Shown: positions 58,160 to 64,000 of the stretch, piece by piece
How the letters are laid out: every line of letters starts with the position of its first letter
Numbering within the stretch: the stretch's first letter is position 1
Notes under the pieces: model-generated
What the model saw: only the letters and a program-made list of their open reading frames with translations
The model's database searches: none
Told to the model about the DNA's origin: nothing
NCBI GenBank assembly: GCA_003508835.1
Contig: PUFA01000057.1
Coordinates: 9,994,501 to 10,058,500 of the forward strand
DNA length: 64,000 nucleotides
Origin: Eonycteris spelaea
Lineage: Eukaryota > Chordata > Mammalia > Chiroptera > Pteropodidae
Direction: 5' to 3'
Translations under genes and position numbers: made by a program

Positions 58160-60489
58160 CTTTTTTCTTTTCTTTTTTTAAATTATTTATTTTAATTAGT
58201 TTCAAGTATATAGTACATTGGTTTGACATCTATATAGTTCATAAAACAATCCCCCCAATTGCTCCTCCTTCCCCTGACCCTTCACCTAGCCAACATATTA
58301 ATGCTAACTGCTTTTCCTATGCCATGCTCCCCATTCCTATGACCATACATCAGCTACTAATTTGTACTTCTTTATCCCTTCACCCCATTCTCACAACCCC
58401 CCAAACCTCTCTCCCCTCTGTCTGTCACCAAATTGTCCACTACATTTGTGAGTCTGTTTTTGATTAGTTTGTTCTTTTTACTCCTTAGACTCCACATATA
58501 AGTGAAATCACATAGTGTTTATCTTTCTCTGTCTGGCTTAAACACCTTCTAGGTCCATCAAAGCAATATCTTTTTCCATCTCTTTCCTTTTCATATGTAG
58601 GGGTCTTGTTTTCTTATCCTTTCAACCACTCTATGTTTTGATTGGAGTACTTAATTCTTTTCCATTTAAGGTATTTATTGATAGAAATGTAGTAGGTTAC
58701 CATTTATTCATGTTTTTGATACATGATTTTTCTTGAAATAAGTCCCTCCTACATTTCCTGTAATACTGGCTTGGTGGTGGTAAATTCTTTAGCTTATTTT
58801 TGTCTGGGAGCTCTTTACCTGTCCTTCAACTCTAAATGATAGCTTTGCTGAATAAATTATTCTTGATTGTAGATCCTTGGTCTTCATCTTGTCAAATACT
58901 TTTTGCCAAGCCCTCCTGTCCTACATAGTTTCTTTGGAGAAATAAGCTGCCAGTCTTATGAGGGGTTTTTGTAAGTAATTATTTGTTTTTCTCTTGCTGC
59001 TTTTAATATTCTTTCTTTGTATTTAACCTTTGGCATCTTAATTATGATGTGTCTTGGTGTGGGCCTCTTTGGATCCCTGATTTTTGGAATACTCTGAGCT
59101 TCCTGGGGTTCTCTGTCCATTTCCTTCACCCAGATCAGGGGTATTTTTCATCATTATTTCTTCAAATGGCTGTTCAACATCTTGATTTTCTTCAGTTACA
59201 CCTGATCGGATAAATGTTTAGGCCATTAATAATGTCCCATATTCTCTTTAAATTATTTTTAAAGTCTTGACATGTTATCTCTTGCTGTTCTGATTGTGTG
59301 TCTTTGGCTTTCCTGTCCTCTACATCCTCTAGATAAGGCATTTGATATGCTTCTTTATTCATTTTGTTTAGTACTTTGTTTATTCCATTTAATATACTTC
59401 TCATCTCAGATAATATGTTCTTCAGTTAAGACTGGCTCCCGTTGATAATTTTATCCCTATTTCTATTTTTATGTTTTTTATCTCTTTGTTGGAGTTTGCT
59501 ACACTTCCCAAAAGTTCATTGAGCATCTTATAACCACTGTTTTAACTCTGTATCTGTTAGATTACTTGACTCCATTATATCTGGATCTCTGTCCTGTTCT
59601 CTCATATGGCTCCTTCTTTCATATGGCCATCTTCCATATCTGTTTCTATGTACTAAGTAAAGCTCCTAAGTCTCCTGGTCTCATTAGTGTGGATTTGTGA
59701 AATAGGTGTCCAGTGGCACAGTCCTGAGAGGAGTTCAGCTGCAGGCCAAACTTAGCCCAAGCCTCTGCCCATTCACAGCCACCTGTTAAGATTCAGCAAG
59801 CAATCCACAGGTGCTATGCTTATAGTTGCCTCAAAAGGCCACACCAGAAACCGAGCCAGCTGCCTCCAGTGCAAATCTAGGCACTGCTCAGTAAAGAGCA
59901 CCTGACTTGCTGAGGATATATCTGGATATGACTTGGGTAGGGCCACGAGTTGGGGAGGCAGAGTTTCAGGGAATCCTCTGAGTGGAGAGACCTCTGTTAT
60001 CCAGTTTGACGAAGTCACAGCTATGGCGGCACTGTGTCTGGTGCACTGGGAGGCGGGAGGGCTCAGGGAACAATAATACCATCAGCACTTCTCGCTTGGG
60101 CCCTCACTCTGACAATGTCTCCCTGTAAGTCCCTGGTGGTCCCCATGCCCAGCCGAATCAGCACTGGTGCTCAGAGCGAGCAGGTCCGTAACGAGAAAAT
60201 CCACTCACAGATGCAGCCCCTTTAAGAGGCGTCTGCCGCTTCCGCTGCCACTGCCTCTGTCCCATTCAGCCACTTACGACCCAGCAGCCCCGCGTCCTTG
60301 TCCTGTCCCATCTTCTGCCATTGCAGGTTGATTTCTTAGTTCTCTCCCTAGTTGTATGGCTTGTATATCTGGAACCCAGGCAATTTTTCCCCTGCTGCTG
60401 CTCCTTGCTTCTGTCACAACTTTGATTTGGTCACCAGAGGAACAAACAGAGCCTCTATCATTTCTGCCATTTTTTTTAAGGTTCATTTT
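58149..60489 (-). mobile_element. HAL1-like retrotransposon, antisense, with target-site duplication
   Basis: Body 58160-60478 (about 2.3 kb) between two perfect copies of AGGTTCATTTT (58149-58159 and 60479-60489). The plus strand begins with a T-rich tract, which is the poly-A tail of a minus-strand element, and ends with a run of T (60470-60477) at its 5' end. An ORF1 coiled-coil remnant survives at 59192-59404. No ORF2 was found between it and the 3' end, which fits half-LINE-1 (HAL1) architecture. The element is trapped inside a MER5-like repeat. Confidence 0.75.
59192..59404 (-). pseudogene. LINE-1/HAL1 ORF1 coiled-coil remnant
   Basis: The 70-codon minus frame contains 'YLEDVEDRKAKDTQSEQQEI' followed by 'RIWDIINGLNIYPI'. 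The first matches the LINE-1 ORF1 coiled-coil pattern (LEDR...SEQQ) and the second matches the junction before the RNA-binding domain (LWD.IK..NI.I). ORF1p is the RNA-binding trimer of LINE-1. The frame is broken at both ends and the RNA-binding domain is not readable as one frame. Confidence 0.8.
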
Positions 60490-60600
60490 AAAATACAGAT
60501 TCTTGAACTTTTCATCCTATTGAGTCAAAATTTTTTACAATATGGGAGACAAGACTCTGTAAAAATTTCTCAGGTGATTGTTATGTGCACTATATGCTGA
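60479..60600 (+). mobile_element. MER5-like element, right part (split)
   Basis: After the second target-site copy, 'aaatacagattcttgaactt', 'aaaaatttctcaggtgattg' and 'ttatgtgcactatatgctga' continue the MER5 order begun at 58090. Confidence 0.6.
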
Positions 60601-60679
60601 CAGACATCATCTTTGTCATGCCCAGAGTATTCCAATATACATCTGATTTATTTATTGAATCCCTAGTCATCATTTAGGC

Positions 60680-60800
60680 AATTCTGATTTTTTTCTCAAT
60701 GATAGTATCTATATCAATGCATAGATATCTTTATACATTATTTTTGGGCAAATTTCTGAAGATGGAATTGCTGGATTATGGGGTCATAGATACACTTAGG
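60680..60800 (-). mobile_element. Old LINE-1 (L1ME-like) fragment, antisense
   Basis: 'tatcaatgcatagatatctt' followed by 'gggcaaatttctgaagatgg' and 'aattgctggattatggggtc' is the reversed 3' region of an old LINE-1. Confidence 0.5.
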
Positions 60801-60804
60801 TTTT

Positions 60805-61305
60805 TTGCATAACATTGCCCATGCCTTCTGGAGCTGGAGTACTAATGTGCAATGCCCTACCCACCCCCAGCCACCCACTACTCCCCAGCAGGCACTATGA
60901 TGTTTGAAACTTATACCCAGACGACTCAGAGGACGATTTCCTGAAAGCTGGTGGCTGCTGAGATAAGGGCATTAGTCAATAGCTGTGGAGCTCAGAGATA
61001 AAAACCAACTCTTGAAATGCTGCACCTTGACTTGGACTCTGTCCTGCCCACATGGGCTGTCACCCACTGTGGCTTCTTCTTCTGTGTCAAGATTTGTCCC
61101 AAGACTTACCACTCACTCCAGCAGGTCATTTGGTGGTTGTGAATGAATCTTCAGTGGAGGGACTTGAGAGGGGGTCATGTGGGGAAGGAGATATGTCCTC
61201 AGTGGGAGCTCTCTAGTTGGCTCACCCTCCAGACTGGACATAGACAGCTGGACTTCCGCACACCCTGCCTTCCATTCCTCTATTCAGCTGATACCATTAT
61301 AACAC
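60805..61305. other. No recognised feature
   Basis: About 0.5 kb, somewhat GC-richer than its surroundings. No repeat family or gene signal is recognised. Confidence 0.4.
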
Positions 61306-61309
61306 CACC

Positions 61310-61500
61310 TGTGTAGGCAACTACATGAGATGCTGGGGCCACAGTTGCAGATGACACTCAGTCCCTGGCCTTGAGGTCCTTGCACTCCATCTGGACAAAA
61401 TTAGAAAACAATCAGAATGTGACATGAGTGGAAACATAGCAGAGGTGCAGCTTGTCATCCAGGGAAATGGGGAAGGAGTTGGGACTTCTTAGGGGTTACA
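61310..61500 (-). mobile_element. LINE-2-like fragment, antisense (weak)
   Basis: 'gagatgctggggccacagtt', 'cactcagtccctggccttga' and 'ggtccttgcactccatctgg' resemble the reversed LINE-2 3' region. Confidence 0.45.
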
Positions 61501-61699
61501 GTAAACTCTCAGAAAGGTAACTTTTCTCTCAAAGGGAAACACTTTTACCTATGAAAGGAATACACAGTTACAAAATTCTACATTGTATAGAAACATAGAG
61601 CTACCTTAGAACCTCAAAGCACACTCACTCACCCAATAGAATTATGATTATGTCTTAGACTCTAAAAATTCATGTTAAAAGGACATATAGGTATGTATA

Positions 61700-61885
61700 T
61701 ACACAATGAGGTCATGCTTTACAGACTTTTCTCTAAACTGGCTTTCCCACTCAACAATATAGCTTGAAATCTTTTCATGGCAATACATTTTTGGCTTCTT
61801 TTAAAAATTATTTTAATGGCTGTAGAATAGTCTCTGTTATCAGTGGTCTATGAGATATTTAAGCTGTTGGCCATACCCTTATTTC
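61700..61885 (-). mobile_element. Old LINE-1 (L1ME-like) fragment, antisense
   Basis: 'cccactcaacaatatagctt', 'gaaatcttttcatggcaata' and 'aatggctgtagaatagtctc' match the reversed 3' part of L1ME-type elements. Confidence 0.6.
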
Positions 61886-61889
61886 AGAT

Positions 61890-63435
61890 CAGTATTGTAT
61901 TATTGGTTACATGGCCAGGCTCCCCTCCTGCCCTATCAGACATCCTACCGTAAGCGACCCTTTTGGGCACAAGTTCTCTTATCGCCAATGTGTCTCTTAA
62001 TGAAAACCTAACATAAATTGTCGAACTGGGAATGTATCGTTTTCGAAGCAAACCTGAAATGTAAATACCAGGCAAGCTCATGTTATTGATAGCCTTACTA
62101 GTGCTATAGGTGAGAACACTAAAACCAAAGATATATTTTCCAGAATGTTCTAGACTTCAAAATGTTGGCTAAGTGGGAGCCACTTCCCAGGGAGTTGACG
62201 ACTGCTGCCCTCTAATGGTAGTTTAAGGTACTGCACCAAAAACCGTTCTGCAAATTAGGAATTAGTTCTATAATTTGTGGTTGATCCAATTGCAGTCGTG
62301 AATTCCTGAAGTCTTTGAAATGGTGTTAAATGTTGTTATGATTAGAAGATTTTTAATAGAGTGTTATGATATAGATCCAGTAAGTCTTCTTCAAACTGTA
62401 CCATTGATATTTTTGACTGAAGCAAATGAAGAACATCTTCATAGATCCATAATTTTGTATATCCAGTAAAGATAGACAACATTGAAATATTCACATTAAC
62501 TCACCCACTAGTTGTATATCAGGGGTCATATTCATCCAATGGCTTTAAAGTTCCCTCTTTTTTTCTGGCACATTATCAGCCGCAATCCAGAAATGCCTGT
62601 GACTGTTCATTGCCTGTCCTATTAATTTTCTGTTCCGTTGAGGAGGTCTGGCAGAGGGCTTTAGGACCCCAGTAAATGACAAACTGACACCTGAGGCCAG
62701 ACACTCTTGCTGTCATATCCAAGATTCAAAAGCCCAAGAAACCCTCATTCTAATCAGGCGGTGTCTCTTCCCTTGGAAGGAAGTCAGCAAAAAGTAGCTT
62801 ATGGATGCCAAATAACTGCTAAAGTCAATATCTGAACTCTAATGGGGCCAGAGCAGCTGAAAAGTCCTCAACTGGTTGCAACCTGCACGTGTCTAAAGAC
62901 TTTAGGCAAGTGGATATAGACAAACCTTGGAACTACATCATACTAAGTGGCAGGAGGAGCACAGGAACCAAAGAAAGATGGAGAAGCAAGACCAAGGCCA
63001 TCATGAGTTTGCAGCCAAGTGAAACTGCTTAGGTGGGGAAAGAAGATCTACTATGGCAAATTTTCATAAAATGTGATGACATTTTAGTGATGTGAGAACG
63101 CTAAGTTTTCTGCTCTAAATCTTCAGGGTGAGACTATCTGAATTGGTGTTCTGAGTTTTGGCAATTTTTATCATTAGTGGAGGGGAAAGCTGATGAATTT
63201 CACTATTTCAGCAGTATGTGCTACATTTAGAATCCAGAAAGATGAGGCTCTGGTCTTTAATAAGTACCACTTTATGTGGTTGAACAAGGTGCTGAGATCT
63301 TTTTCTCTGATTTCAATGAGTTCGCTTAACCCTTGCACCTTTTCCTCCCCTGAGAAAATGAGGGCATGGCTATGTATGAAACCAAATAATTAAGGCTGAT
63401 GTTTAAAAACAAACAAGACAAATTCTTCATGACCT
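61890..63435. other. No recognised feature
   Basis: About 1.5 kb with no repeat I can name. The frames at 61884-62081 and 63193-63393 have no recognised content. It has little simple sequence and could include conserved non-coding sequence, which is untested. Confidence 0.4.
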
Positions 63436-63439
63436 ATGG

Positions 63440-63910
63440 CTTCCATTTTTCTGTTTATTTTTAAATGGCATATATGTGTGCTGGAATATATATATTCGCT
63501 ATAGAAAATTTGGGGAATGTATAAAAATATAAAGAAATTAATTAAGTCACTCGGTTCTACTACACAACAATGACAACATCCAATATATTGATGTGTATTC
63601 TTACAGTTCTTTTAAAAATATTTTTTCTTATTTCCACACCTTTGTTTCTTTATTTAGATCTATATCTATAGAGTTGGATATCAGCTCATCTCTAGTATTT
63701 TTGTAAAGTTGATTTATTTTGGTTAAAAATGGTAAAGATGCTTATTACATATTCTTATAAAATATGACTTTAAGGGATGTACAATTTCCATTATATATCT
63801 ACTACAATTTACCTATAATTTAAATTTTTTTCATTGTTTTATTACTGAAAATAATGATGTGATGAACATCCAATAAGATTTCTCCTGTTTACTTATTTGT
63901 TTTACAATTT
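63440..63910 (-). mobile_element. Old LINE-1 (L1ME-like) 3' UTR, antisense
   Basis: AT-rich text with 'acacaacaatgacaacatcc', 'atattgatgtgtattcttac' and 'tgaaaataatgatgtgatga' resembles the reversed L1ME 3' UTR. Strongly diverged. Confidence 0.45.
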
Positions 63911-64000
63911 ACTAATAATTCAAAAATCATTGAATAAGCAAAGATTAAAGAGCGGCCAGATCCCCTCAGTCAATTGATGAAGCTATTTAGGTTCAAAGAT

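Overview
The window is mammalian nuclear DNA with no functional protein-coding gene that I can recognise. It is AT-rich and carries layered interspersed repeats typical of a placental genome: antisense and sense LINE-1 fragments, half-LINE-1-like pieces, LINE-2, MIR, MER5, MER1 and Tigger DNA transposons, MaLR LTRs, one degenerate endogenous retrovirus (ERV) and several microsatellites. Every long open frame is short, and those with recognisable content are remnants of LINE-1 or the ERV. I saw no Alu, B1, BovB or carnivore and ungulate tRNA SINEs. Together with the style of the LINE-1 3' ends, this suggests a laurasiatherian, and a bat is my best guess. That is inference; family names come from recognition by eye, not a database search.

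Layout. 1-3.2 kb: a tiny LINE-1 tail with target-site duplication, LINE-2, MER5, an antisense LINE-1 3' UTR and a MER1-like element. 3.2-8.5 kb: a Tigger element, then antisense LINE-1 ORF2 and half-LINE-1-like sequence. 8.5-15 kb: MaLR LTRs, an AT microsatellite, MIRs and an antisense LINE-1. 15-27 kb: a repeat-poor block with few recognisable elements, the best place to look for conserved non-coding DNA. 27-38 kb: MIRs, LINE-2, a LINE-1 split by a MaLR LTR, a ~260-bp direct duplication, and a LINE-2 split by a MER5. 38-46.7 kb: microsatellites, LTR-like elements and a 5'-truncated LINE-1 with target-site duplication and an (AAATT)n tail.

46.7-53.7 kb: an ERV of about 6.4 kb with two diverged LTRs, gag, protease, RT, RNase H, integrase and env remnants, all broken by stops and frameshifts. 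Its flanks match as an imperfect 5-bp duplication, and conceptual removal of the ERV leaves one reading frame running across the join. It may therefore have inserted into a coding-like sequence (a retrocopy or old exon) that I cannot identify.

53.7-64 kb: microsatellites, MIR and LINE-1 pieces, and a 2.3-kb antisense half-LINE-1-like insertion with a perfect 11-bp target-site duplication that split an older MER5-like element.

No host gene, RNA gene, CRISPR array or operon-like system is supported. The most useful observations concern the nested insertion history, the ERV with env and its coding-like flanks, the local duplication, and the repeat-poor block.
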